12,312 nt of DNA from Kiloniellales bacterium (GTDB lineage: Bacteria; Pseudomonadota; Alphaproteobacteria; Kiloniellales; JAKSDN01). The translations under genes and the position numbers were made by a program. This document shows, one piece after another, positions 1 through 6,102 of this stretch (position 1 is its first letter; every line of letters begins with the position of its first letter). The stretch lies in the NCBI GenBank assembly GCA_022360075.1, contig JAKSDN010000560.1, forward strand, positions 1 to 12,312, in the 5' to 3' direction. The notes beneath the pieces were generated by a model, which did no database searches, was not told the origin of the DNA, and saw only the letters and a program-made list of their open reading frames with translations.

Positions 1-728
1 AAGGCGGCCTCGTCGACCACGTCGCCACGCGACACATTGATCAGCAAGGCCGATGCCTTCATGGCGGCAAGCGCATCGCGGCCGACGAGATAGCGGGTCT
101 CGGGCGTCAGGGCGACGCTGAGTACGACGGCATCGGCCTGGGCGAGCGCCTCGTGGAGACGATCGAGCGGCAGGCATTCGTCGATTCCCTCGACCTCGCG
201 CGGATTGCGCGTCACGCCCAGGAGGCGGCAGCCGAAGGGCTTGGCCCGGCACGCGAATTCGCGGCCGATGCTGCCGACCCCGACGACGGCGATGGTAAAA
301 TCCTGCAGGGACACGAGGCCGCCGACCAGGGTCTCGCGCAAGCCTTCGTCGCCTTGCCGCCTTCGCTCGAACAGATGCACTTGGCGAACGAGGCCGAGCA
401 ACAGCGCCACCGCGTGCTCGGCGACGGTCGGCGCCCAGACGTCGCCGGCGTTACAGACGACGCAGTGGTTCGGAACGCCGAACTTGTGCGCGTTGTCCAA
501 GCCCGCGGTGGCGAACTGGAGCCAACGCAGCGCCTGACCCTGCCGTTCGACCAAGGCCGCCACCTCTGCCGTGTAGCGGTTGTTGTAGATGATGAGGCCC
601 TGCGCATCCGGAATCTCGCGCTCCAGGTCGGCGAAGCTCTTCGTCTCCACCATGGTGATATCGGGCGCATTCCTAAGGGCGGCCGCCAGCTCGGCAAAGC
701 CGAGATCCATCCGGCAGACGACCTTCAT
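1..728 (-). CDS. D-2-hydroxyacid dehydrogenase, NAD(P)-dependent (C-terminus beyond window)
   Basis: The reverse complement from the ATG at 728 gives an open frame of 242 codons that runs off the left edge, so the C-terminus is missing. It begins MKVVCRMDLGFAEL. The Rossmann dinucleotide motif GVGSIG lies at about residues 150-155 in IAVVGVGSIGREF. The block LLINVSRGDVVDEAAL carries the catalytic Arg (about R234) of the D-isomer-specific 2-hydroxyacid dehydrogenase family. The later Glu and His of the catalytic triad would lie outside the window. The family reversibly reduces 2-oxo acids to D-2-hydroxy acids in the cytoplasm; the substrate here is unknown. Start is uncertain: an in-frame ATG at 770 adds 14 residues and neither start has a clear ribosome binding site. 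It lies downstream of the deacylase on the same strand, separated by a palindromic repeat, so operon membership is plausible but unproven. Confidence 0.88.
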   Translation of the reverse strand, partial: MKVVCRMDLGFAELAAALRNAPDITMVETKSFADLEREIPDAQGLIIYNNRYTAEVAALVERQGQALRWLQFATAGLDNAHKFGVPNHCVVCNAGDVWAPTVAEHAVALLLGLVRQVHLFERRRQGDEGLRETLVGGLVSLQDFTIAVVGVGSIGREFACRAKPFGCRLLGVTRNPREVEGIDECLPLDRLHEALAQADAVVLSVALTPETRYLVGRDALAAMKASALLINVSRGDVVDEAA

Positions 729-777
729 GGTGCGAGGATCCGGCAATGGCCGCGTCTTGTCCTCGGCCATCGAACGT

Positions 778-867
778 CGTCATTGCGAGCCGGCGTCAGC
801 CGGCGCGGCAATCCAGGGACGCGGCGGCGGCGCCATTCTGGATTGCTTCGCTCTGCTCGCAATGACG
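778..867. repeat. Dispersed palindromic repeat, copy 1 (CGTCATTGCGAGC family)
   Basis: A 90-bp imperfect palindrome. The terminal 13-bp arms are perfect: CGTCATTGCGAGC at 778-790 and GCTCGCAATGACG at 855-867. A second pair, GCAATCCAG (808-816) and CTGGATTGC (838-846), lies inside. Between the left arms is a small hairpin, GCCGGC-GTCA-GCCGGC. The same arms occur at 3384-3481. Elements with these arms are familiar as non-coding dispersed repeats in alphaproteobacterial genomes. It sits between the deacylase stop and the hydroxyacid dehydrogenase start, where it could act as an mRNA processing or stability structure (inference). Confidence 0.85.
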
Positions 868-884
868 GTATCCAAATTGAGATG

Positions 885-1904
885 TCAGGCCCGATCGGGC
901 AGCTCGGTGGCGATGAGGCCCGCGAAGTCGCCTTGCTTGACATAACCGCGGGCGCTGACGGCGAGCAACAGACCCGTCGTCGATGCCAGGATCTCGACGG
1001 GCGGCTTGGCCGGATCGTCGAGCGAGTAGACCCGCCCGAGCAGCGCGCCCTCGTCGACATTGGCGCCGGCCTCGAACAGCGGCTCGTAGAGACCTTCGCT
1101 CGGACAGTGAAGCTTGTGCTCGGCCGCCCCGATCTCGACCCTGGCGAAGCTCAGTCCCTGAACCGCTGGCCCCTCGATGTGCCCGAGGTGGGCGAGACAG
1201 CTTCGCAGCCCGCGCCGGGCCAGGTCCAGGATTGCCGGCGTGACGGTGCCCCGACCGCCGAGCTCGGCGGCGATCATCGCCACCCCCTGGCGCGTGGCGG
1301 CGGCGTTGACCGAGCGGTTCTCGTTGAACTGGCCGAGCACCCAGATCACCGGCGCGCCGAAGGCCTCGGCCAGCGCCATGTTCTCGGGACTGAGTGCGCC
1401 CTCGGCGGTCCGGGCCGCGAGCGCGCAGGGCGTGAAGAAGGCCGCCTTGCCGCCGGCATGCAAGTCGATCGCCGCGTCGCATGCCGGCATCAGGACCGAC
1501 TCGACCATATGCGCGATCATGGCGGTCGGCGGCCCGTCCCGCTCGCCCGGGAAGGCGCGGTTCAGGTTGCCGCCGTCGAGCGGCGAGACGCGCGACGCGG
1601 CACGCACCGCCGGCGCATTGAGCGCCGGCAGGAAGATCAACCGGCCTTTCACATCGCCGGGTTCGAGCGCTTGGAACAGCTCGATCAGCGCCACCGGGCC
1701 CTCGAACTCGTCGCCGTGAACCCCGCCGGTCAGCAGCGTGGTCGGACCGGGGCCTCCCACGACCACCATGATCGGGATCGGATAGCAGCCGAGCGGATTG
1801 GCGTTGTCCGAGTGCGGCAGCGCGAGATAACCCGCCCGCTTACCGCGACCTTCCAGGTCGAGCGGACAAAGGATGCGGCTGCGGGCCCACTCGAAAGCCA
1901 TCAT
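885..1904 (-). CDS. Succinylglutamate desuccinylase/aspartoacylase family zinc deacylase, DoeB-like
   Basis: 339 aa, the usual length for DoeB/EutE-type enzymes, which hydrolyse N-alpha-acetyl-L-2,4-diaminobutyrate in ectoine breakdown. Zinc ligands are visible as H63 and E66 in GGVHGDEFEGP and H149 in AIDLHAGG. NLNRAFPG (R116) is the expected substrate-carboxylate arginine and AAELGGRG (E214) the probable catalytic Glu. The C-terminal part (GLYEPLFEAGANVDEGALLG...) is the beta-barrel domain typical of the DoeB branch. The reaction is expected to be hydrolysis of an N-acyl amino acid. It starts at ATG 1904 (ATG 1901 is the alternative), 27 nt after the stop of the preceding unknown gene, so it is probably cotranscribed with the paralogous pair. 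No DoeA ectoine hydrolase or EutBC enzyme is in the window, so the ectoine role is not established and another N-acyl substrate is equally possible. Confidence 0.87.
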   Translation of the reverse strand: MMAFEWARSRILCPLDLEGRGKRAGYLALPHSDNANPLGCYPIPIMVVVGGPGPTTLLTGGVHGDEFEGPVALIELFQALEPGDVKGRLIFLPALNAPAVRAASRVSPLDGGNLNRAFPGERDGPPTAMIAHMVESVLMPACDAAIDLHAGGKAAFFTPCALAARTAEGALSPENMALAEAFGAPVIWVLGQFNENRSVNAAATRQGVAMIAAELGGRGTVTPAILDLARRGLRSCLAHLGHIEGPAVQGLSFARVEIGAAEHKLHCPSEGLYEPLFEAGANVDEGALLGRVYSLDDPAKPPVEILASTTGLLLAVSARGYVKQGDFAGLIATELPDRA

Positions 1905-1931
1905 CGCGCGCCCCGGCCCCCCGGCACCGGC

Positions 1932-2561
1932 TCAGGCCGCCGGGTGTTCCGGGATGATCCAGGTCTCGGAGAAGTACAAAAAGGCAGTCGTCGTCTCGAT
2001 GCCGGCCTGCACGCGCGACGCCGGCACGCCCGGCAGGGCCCGCCCATCGATCAGGATCGAGGCATCACGCGACTCGACCAGCACCGTGAAGAGCTCGCGG
2101 TCCCCGGGACCGGTCAGGCTCGGCGGCAGCTCGAGCGCCACCGGCTTGCCGAGGTCGCGCCAGCGCAGCTCAACCGTGAAGTCGTCGGCCGCCACGATCT
2201 CCGCGTAGTCGCTGAGCGGATCGCCCTCGCTGCTTACCTCGCGCGCCGGGACGTGCTGCAAGGCACCGAAGGCCGGTGCCTCGGCGAAGGCGCCGAGCTT
2301 GGCGATGAAGGACTCGACCAGGAAGCGGCCCAGCGGCTCGCTGGTGCTGACCATGACGTTGTGCGCCGCCGGCAGGCTTTCGGCCACGTCAGGCTTCTCG
2401 TAGAGCAGCAGCGCGTCGCCCGGGCCGACCGGGGAATAGGCGATGCGGAAGAACAGCGCCATGGCGCTGAACGGCCCGTCCGGATCCTCCTTCAGGAGAA
2501 TGCCCGGGTTCTCCCCGGACCAGTCGATCTTGCCGGGATTGACGGCAGGTTGGATCGGCAT
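1932..2561 (-). CDS. Protein of unknown function, second member of tandem paralogous pair
   Basis: 209 aa starting MPIQPAVNPGKIDW at ATG 2561. A strong GGAGGG ribosome binding site lies about 8 nt upstream, inside the end of the previous gene, and only 2 nt separate the two genes. I do not recognise the family. There is no signal peptide and no obvious membrane helix, so it is probably a soluble cytoplasmic protein. It is clearly related over its whole length to the 2564-3199 product. Shared landmarks are an N-terminal block NPGxxDWSGENPGI-LK-DPDG, a central SP-G-G-A stretch, LRWRDLGKPVALEL, a near-C-terminal IDGRALPG, and the ending FSETWIIP. An alternative in-frame extension upstream to 2795 would run inside the neighbouring gene and is rejected. 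Tight coupling to a paralogue suggests a heteromer or diverged substrate specificity; this is inference. Confidence 0.85.
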   Translation of the reverse strand: MPIQPAVNPGKIDWSGENPGILLKEDPDGPFSAMALFFRIAYSPVGPGDALLLYEKPDVAESLPAAHNVMVSTSEPLGRFLVESFIAKLGAFAEAPAFGALQHVPAREVSSEGDPLSDYAEIVAADDFTVELRWRDLGKPVALELPPSLTGPGDRELFTVLVESRDASILIDGRALPGVPASRVQAGIETTTAFLYFSETWIIPEHPAA

Positions 2562-2563
2562 GG

Positions 2564-3199
2564 CTATCCCTCCACCGCGTTCGGCGTGACCCAGGTCTCG
2601 GAGATCGCCATGAAGGCGGAGCTCATCATGGTGCCGAAGAAGGGTCGCTTGATGGTCTGGCCCGGAAGCGTCCGGCCGTCGACCGCGATGCTGCCGGCGC
2701 CGGCCTCCATGAACAGGCTGTACATGTCGTGCTGGCCGGTCGCCGACTGATCCGGCGCGACCTCGACCGCGAAGGGCGGCCCGAACTCGCGCCAAGTCAT
2801 CGTGAGCGACGCGGCCTCGCTCTTCATGGTCTCGCTAAAGGTGGAGTCGTAAGAGCCCTCGCGAAGCACCGCCGTGAGCGGCAAGACCGGCATCGCGGCC
2901 AGGCCGGCGCGACCGCGGAAGGTCGGGAACTTGGACACGTAACCCTCGATCAGGTAGCGCAGCAGCGGCGCGTTGTCGGTGATGCAGAGGTTCGGCGCCT
3001 CGGGATAGCCCTTGGCTTCGTCGGGCTCTCCGAGCGCCAGCATGGCATGCCCGCGGCCATGGGGCGAGAGCGTGACGCGAAAGGACACCGCGAGGGCGGT
3101 CCAATCGCCATCCGGATCGGTCTTGAGGTAGATGCCCGGATTGTCACCGGTCCAGTCGACGCGGCCTCTGTTGACCGGCGTGCGTGGGCGTTCGCTCAT
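2564..3199 (-). CDS. Protein of unknown function, first member of tandem paralogous pair
   Basis: 211 aa beginning MSERPRTPVNRGRVDWTG at ATG 3199, preceded by the purine-rich stretch GGGAGGGAAGGCGAGG, which supports this start over an in-frame start at 3235. The function is not recognised. No signal peptide, transmembrane segment or known catalytic motif is evident. The conserved landmarks shared with the 209-aa product of the next gene are DWTGDNPGIYLKTDPDG near the N-terminus, TMTWREFGPPFAVEV in the middle, and IAVDGRTLPG plus AISETWVTP at the C-terminus. It is the first gene of the minus-strand block and has a good promoter candidate about 66 nt upstream. Its genetic link to a DoeB-like deacylase and a hydroxyacid dehydrogenase suggests a metabolic or accessory role in the same pathway, without proof. 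Confidence 0.86.
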   Translation of the reverse strand: MSERPRTPVNRGRVDWTGDNPGIYLKTDPDGDWTALAVSFRVTLSPHGRGHAMLALGEPDEAKGYPEAPNLCITDNAPLLRYLIEGYVSKFPTFRGRAGLAAMPVLPLTAVLREGSYDSTFSETMKSEAASLTMTWREFGPPFAVEVAPDQSATGQHDMYSLFMEAGAGSIAVDGRTLPGQTIKRPFFGTMMSSAFMAISETWVTPNAVEG

Positions 3200-3264
3200 C
3201 CTCGCCTTCCCTCCCCGGCGACGCGCGCGTCCCAAACGCGTGGAGAACCAACGCCGCGATCGTC

Positions 3265-3293
3265 ATTCTTCGGCGATGCATATATGCGGTCAA
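3265..3293 (-). promoter_or_regulatory. Sigma70-type promoter for the unknown-pair/deacylase block, with palindromic spacer
   Basis: On the minus strand TTGACC (plus-strand 3288-3293, 5 of 6 to consensus) is followed after exactly 17 bp by AAGAAT (3265-3270, 4 of 6). The spacer begins with a perfect 10-bp palindrome, GCATATATGC (3278-3287), which could be an operator. The translation start at 3199 is about 66 nt downstream. Assignment is by consensus match only. Confidence 0.5.
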
Positions 3294-3383
3294 TTGATTT
3301 ATCGCATGCCTCACATGTCTGGATTTTATGTGACGATTGCCCGTCTCAACCTGGATCGGCGGCCAGCCATCGCCAGCTCAATT

Positions 3384-3481
3384 CGTCATTGCGAGCGCAG
3401 CGAAGCAATCTAGTGATGCCGGGGCCCGTGGATAGAGACCGCAGTGGGATTCTGGATTGCTCCGCGTCGCTCGCAATGACG
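3384..3481. repeat. Dispersed palindromic repeat, copy 2 (CGTCATTGCGAGC family)
   Basis: A 98-bp element with the same perfect 13-bp terminal arms as the copy at 778-867: CGTCATTGCGAGC at 3384-3396 and GCTCGCAATGACG at 3469-3481. The inner pair GCAATCTAG (3405-3413) and CTGGATTGC (3452-3460) has a single G-T mismatch, while the centre differs from copy 1. It lies in the divergent intergenic region, so copies 1 and 2 bracket the three genes 885-3199. Confidence 0.85.
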
Positions 3482-3654
3482 TGGACGTGGCTGCCTTTGA
3501 ACTCGGTGTAGCTGGCTCTCGTGGCAGGGTCCTATGCCAACACGGCCGCTGTCTAGCAATATAAACTGGCGGAATGTTTACGGCATCAATACTCATTTGA
3601 TTTTATGAATCTCCCTGCGGATCATGCGCGACGCCATGCGATAGGGAGAAAGGG

Positions 3655-4752
3655 ATGTCCGCGCCCGAGCCGCGCCCCGGCTTGCTGAAGATCCGTGCCC
3701 ACATGATCGACGCGGCCGCCACCCAAAACGCGCCGGCGATCAACATCGCCTCGAACGAGAGCGCCTTCGGCGCGAGCCCGCAGGCCTATCGCGCGGCCGC
3801 GACGGCGGTTCGCCAACTGCAACGCTATCCGGAGCGGGCCTCCGAGCGGCTCGCCGAGGCCATCGCCGCGGCCCACGGCCTCGACGCCGCGCGGATCGCC
3901 TGCGGTCACGGATCGGACGATCTCTTGGCGCGCCTGGCGCGGGCCTTCCTGCGTGCCGGCGACGAGCTCGTCTACAGCGTCAACGGCTATCAGAAGATTC
4001 CAAACTACGCCCATGCCAACGACGCGATCCCCGTCGCCGCCGCAGACCGCGACTTCACGGCGGACGTCGACGCGCTGCTGGCAGCGGTCAGCCCGCGCAC
4101 GCGCATCGTCATGCTCGCGAATCCGGACAACCCGACCGGCACCTTCATGAAAGCCGATGAGGTGCGCCGCCTCCATGCAAGGCTCCCCGGCGAGGTGCTA
4201 CTGGTCTTGGACTCGGCCTACGCCGAGTATGCCGACTCACCGGATTACGAGCGACCCGACCGGCTCGTCGAGCGTTTCGACAACGTCGTGATGACACGGA
4301 CCTTCTCGAAGGTCTACGGGCTTGCCGGGGCCAGGATCGGCTGGCTCTATGCCGCGCCCGAGCTGGCCGGGCTGGTCAGACGTATCGGGACCACCTTCCC
4401 GCTCGGCTGCAGCGCCCTCGCCGCGGCGCTGGCCGCGCTCGAAGACGAGGCTCACTTGCAGCACGTCCTGGCCGAAACCAAGCGCTTGAAGGCTTCCTTC
4501 GGCGATCGCCTGGCGGCGCTCGGCCTCACGGTCTATCCGAGCCAGACCAACTTCCTTTTGGTCCGCTTTCCCGATCCCGCGCGGCCGGCGCCGGCCGCCG
4601 ACGCCTTCCTGCGGTCACGCGGCATCCAGGCCCGGCGTTTCGCCGCGCCCAGCTTCGCCGACTGCATCCGCTTCACGATCGGCCTGGAAGACGAGATGGC
4701 GGCGACAGCGGCCGCCTTGGAGGACTTCATGCTTCTGGACGGCGCCGCGTGA
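3655..4752 (+). CDS. PLP-dependent aminotransferase, class I/II, histidinol-phosphate aminotransferase-like
   Basis: 365 aa, the usual HisC-like length. Fold-type I aminotransferase landmarks are in order: the N-terminal NIASNESAFG segment, RYPE (Y58), CGHGSDDLL (phosphate/PLP loop), NPDNPTGTF (N159), DSAYAEY (D186, Y189), TFSKVYGLAGARIGW with Schiff-base K219 and R227, and a C-terminal IRFTIG whose R339 should bind the substrate carboxylate. The start ATG 3655 has an AGGGAG site 6 nt upstream. Its stop overlaps the next gene's ATG (TGATG). No histidine biosynthesis genes are nearby. The partner genes encode a two-subunit 2-oxo acid decarboxylase, so the enzyme more likely converts an amino acid to the 2-oxo acid fed to that decarboxylase than makes histidine. 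The family assignment is firm; the substrate is inferred only. Confidence 0.9.
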   Translation: MSAPEPRPGLLKIRAHMIDAAATQNAPAINIASNESAFGASPQAYRAAATAVRQLQRYPERASERLAEAIAAAHGLDAARIACGHGSDDLLARLARAFLRAGDELVYSVNGYQKIPNYAHANDAIPVAAADRDFTADVDALLAAVSPRTRIVMLANPDNPTGTFMKADEVRRLHARLPGEVLLVLDSAYAEYADSPDYERPDRLVERFDNVVMTRTFSKVYGLAGARIGWLYAAPELAGLVRRIGTTFPLGCSALAAALAALEDEAHLQHVLAETKRLKASFGDRLAALGLTVYPSQTNFLLVRFPDPARPAPAADAFLRSRGIQARRFAAPSFADCIRFTIGLEDEMAATAAALEDFMLLDGAA

Positions 4753-5288
4753 TGGGCGAGACCGCCGCCCGGGCAGCCGGCCCTCAAGCGCCCGTCAAGG
4801 GCTCGTCGATCGTCGCGGCCATCAAGGCGGCCGGTGCCGACATCATCGTCGCCCTACCCGACATCGTGACCTGCGAGACCGTGCTTTGGCCGATCGCGCG
4901 CGACCCCGCGCTACGCCTCGTTCAGGTCAGCAAAGAGGACGAGGGCGTTTCGATCTGCGCGGCGCTTTCCTACTGCGAGCGGCGCGCGGTGCTGCTGATC
5001 CAGCACACCGGCTTCCTCGATTCGATCAACGCCATCCGAGCGATCGCGGCCGAATACCGCTTGCCGGTGATCATGGTGGTCGGGCTGCAAGGGCACGCGC
5101 CCGGCCAGTCCCCGGCCCAGTCGGACAAGCTGGGTCTGCGCATTCTGCTACCGGTCATCGAGGCGATGGAGATCGAGCACACGATCCTCGACCTGGAGGC
5201 CGATGCGAGTGCCATGGCGGACACCATAGATCGGTCGTACGAGACCTCGGCGCCGCATGTCTTCCTCGTGACGCGGAGTCCGGCCTAA
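4752..5288 (+). CDS. ThDP-dependent decarboxylase alpha subunit (pyrimidine-binding), sulfopyruvate/phosphonopyruvate decarboxylase-like
   Basis: 178 aa, starting at the ATG that shares its first base with the aminotransferase stop, which implies translational coupling; there is no strong ribosome binding site of its own. It matches the N-terminal Pyr domain of the ComD/phosphonopyruvate decarboxylase group. VSKEDEGVSICAALSY carries the conserved Glu (probably E62) that activates the thiamine pyrimidine ring. The stretch LIQHTGFLDSINAIRAIA corresponds to the MQNSGLGNSINAL signature of that group. The length is typical of the free-standing alpha subunit of sulfopyruvate decarboxylase; phosphonopyruvate decarboxylase is normally one fused chain. 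It needs the next gene product for the PP domain. The substrate could be sulfopyruvate, phosphonopyruvate or another 3-substituted 2-oxo acid. No xsc, comA-C or phosphonate genes are present to decide. Confidence 0.85.
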   Translation: MGETAARAAGPQAPVKGSSIVAAIKAAGADIIVALPDIVTCETVLWPIARDPALRLVQVSKEDEGVSICAALSYCERRAVLLIQHTGFLDSINAIRAIAAEYRLPVIMVVGLQGHAPGQSPAQSDKLGLRILLPVIEAMEIEHTILDLEADASAMADTIDRSYETSAPHVFLVTRSPA

Positions 5289-5291
5289 ACC

Positions 5292-5873
5292 ATGATGAAG
5301 CGCGACGACGCCCTCTCCATCCTCGCCCGGCACTATCCCGACGGCATCGTCGTGCCGGTCTATCAGTCCGCCTTCGACTGGATGGCGATCCGGCCGCATC
5401 CCTTGAACTACCTCTGCACCGGCGCGATGGGACAGGCCGTCTCGCACGCCCTGGGCCTGGCGCTCGGCTGCCCGGAGGAAAAGGTCGTCGTGCTTGACGG
5501 CGACGGCAGCTTGCTGATGAACCTGGGCGCGCTCGTCACCGTGGCGAACGCCGCGCCGAAGAACCTCGTGCACTTCCTCTGCTACAACGGCGAGTACGAG
5601 GTCAACGGCCGCTTCCCCGTGCCGGGCGGCCGCGCCCTGGACTTCGCCGGCGTGGCGCGTGCCGCCGGTATCGCGCAGGCCTTCACCTTCGCCGACACCG
5701 CGGACTTCGAGGCGCGGCTGGAGGCGCTGCTCAGCCTCGAAGGGCCGGTCTTCGCCGCCCTTCTGGTCGAGCCGGGCGCGGCCCACCCGCAGGATTACGT
5801 CGCGATTCACAGCGAGGAGTCGCGGCGGACGTTTCGGGAGGCGTTGCGGGAACGGCGCGCTTCGGCTGCTTGA
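5292..5873 (+). CDS. ThDP-dependent decarboxylase beta subunit (diphosphate-binding), ComE-like
   Basis: 193 aa, beginning at ATG 5292 (or 5295), 3 nt after the alpha-subunit stop. It is the PP domain of the split decarboxylase. VVLDGDGSLLMN (G70-D71-G72-S73) through N99 in LCYNGEYEV forms the thiamine diphosphate/Mg2+ binding motif GDG-X(about 26)-N. CTGAMGQAVSHALGLALG is the usual helix before it. Together with the alpha subunit it should form an alpha/beta enzyme with active sites at the subunit interface, releasing CO2 from a 2-oxo acid to give an aldehyde. NGRFPVPGG replaces the TGGQ-like segment common in sulfopyruvate decarboxylases, so specificity may differ (inference). It is the last gene of this three-gene run. 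A palindromic repeat and then the convergent LysR gene follow. Confidence 0.87.
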   Translation: MMKRDDALSILARHYPDGIVVPVYQSAFDWMAIRPHPLNYLCTGAMGQAVSHALGLALGCPEEKVVVLDGDGSLLMNLGALVTVANAAPKNLVHFLCYNGEYEVNGRFPVPGGRALDFAGVARAAGIAQAFTFADTADFEARLEALLSLEGPVFAALLVEPGAAHPQDYVAIHSEESRRTFREALRERRASAA

Positions 5874-5950
5874 CACTCCGTCCTGCAGAAGATCCCGCAA
5901 GCCAAGAAGCAGCAATTTTGGTTTTCGACTTCATCCCCCATACTCAAGAG

Positions 5951-6035
5951 TGTCATTGCCGGGCTTGACCCGGCAATCCATCGAGGTCCGAGACTTGGAC
6001 TTCGATGGGCCCTCGGGTCAAGCCCGAGGGTGACA
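5951..6035. repeat. Cloverleaf-forming palindromic repeat (TGTCATTGCCGGG family), possible bidirectional terminator
   Basis: An 85-bp element whose ends TGTCA (5951-5955) and TGACA (6031-6035) pair. They enclose three adjacent hairpins: an 8-bp stem with loop CTTGA (5956-5976), a 12-bp stem with one mismatch (5978-6008), and an 8-bp stem with loop TCAAG (6018-6022 within 6010-6030). The two 5-nt loops are reverse complements of each other, so the whole element can also fold as one long hairpin. It sits between the convergent decarboxylase and LysR genes, where it may stop transcription from both sides (inference). Similar repeats are known to be dispersed in alphaproteobacteria. Confidence 0.82.
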
Positions 6036-6102
6036 GGAGAGGAGGGTCGGCAGGATCTGGTTGTCACAAACGTTGATCATCTTCGTCGAAGGAAACTCAA
6101 AC

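Larger units (their letters stand above)
3200..3654. other. Divergent intergenic region between the left and middle blocks
   Basis: A 455-base stretch without a supported gene; open frames here are short and overlap the repeat. It is noticeably AT-richer than its surroundings around 3280-3320 and 3550-3610. It contains a promoter for the minus-strand block (3265-3293) and the second palindromic repeat (3384-3481). A TATAAA at 3560-3565 could be the -10 of the plus-strand aminotransferase, but no good -35 sits at the right distance. A short inverted repeat, TGGCA-N8-TGCCA, lies just upstream of it. Confidence 0.7.

Noticed and set aside
153..2750. An 865-aa open frame on the plus strand across the left block
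   Set aside because: It is antisense to four well-supported minus-strand genes with recognisable motifs or ribosome sites. Its own translation is low-complexity, rich in Arg, Gly, Asp and His, and has no domain; this is typical of a shadow frame in high-GC DNA.
778..3481. A composite transposon or insertion sequence formed by the two 13-bp-arm repeats
   Set aside because: No transposase gene, no target-site duplication seen, and each element is a self-contained palindrome of a type known as a common dispersed repeat.
2729..3511. A 260-aa plus-strand frame overlapping the first unknown gene and the intergenic repeat
   Set aside because: It is antisense to the 211-aa protein and runs through the palindromic repeat; composition is shadow-like and there is no ribosome site.
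3655..4752. Calling the aminotransferase histidine-biosynthetic hisC
   Set aside because: Sequence motifs fit the HisC-like group, but no other his gene is present and the gene is coupled to a ThDP decarboxylase. A HisC symbol would overstate what can be seen.
4752..5873. Naming the decarboxylase comDE for coenzyme M synthesis
   Set aside because: Coenzyme M genes (comA, comB, comC) are absent and the organism appears alphaproteobacterial. Only the family resemblance is supported, not the pathway.
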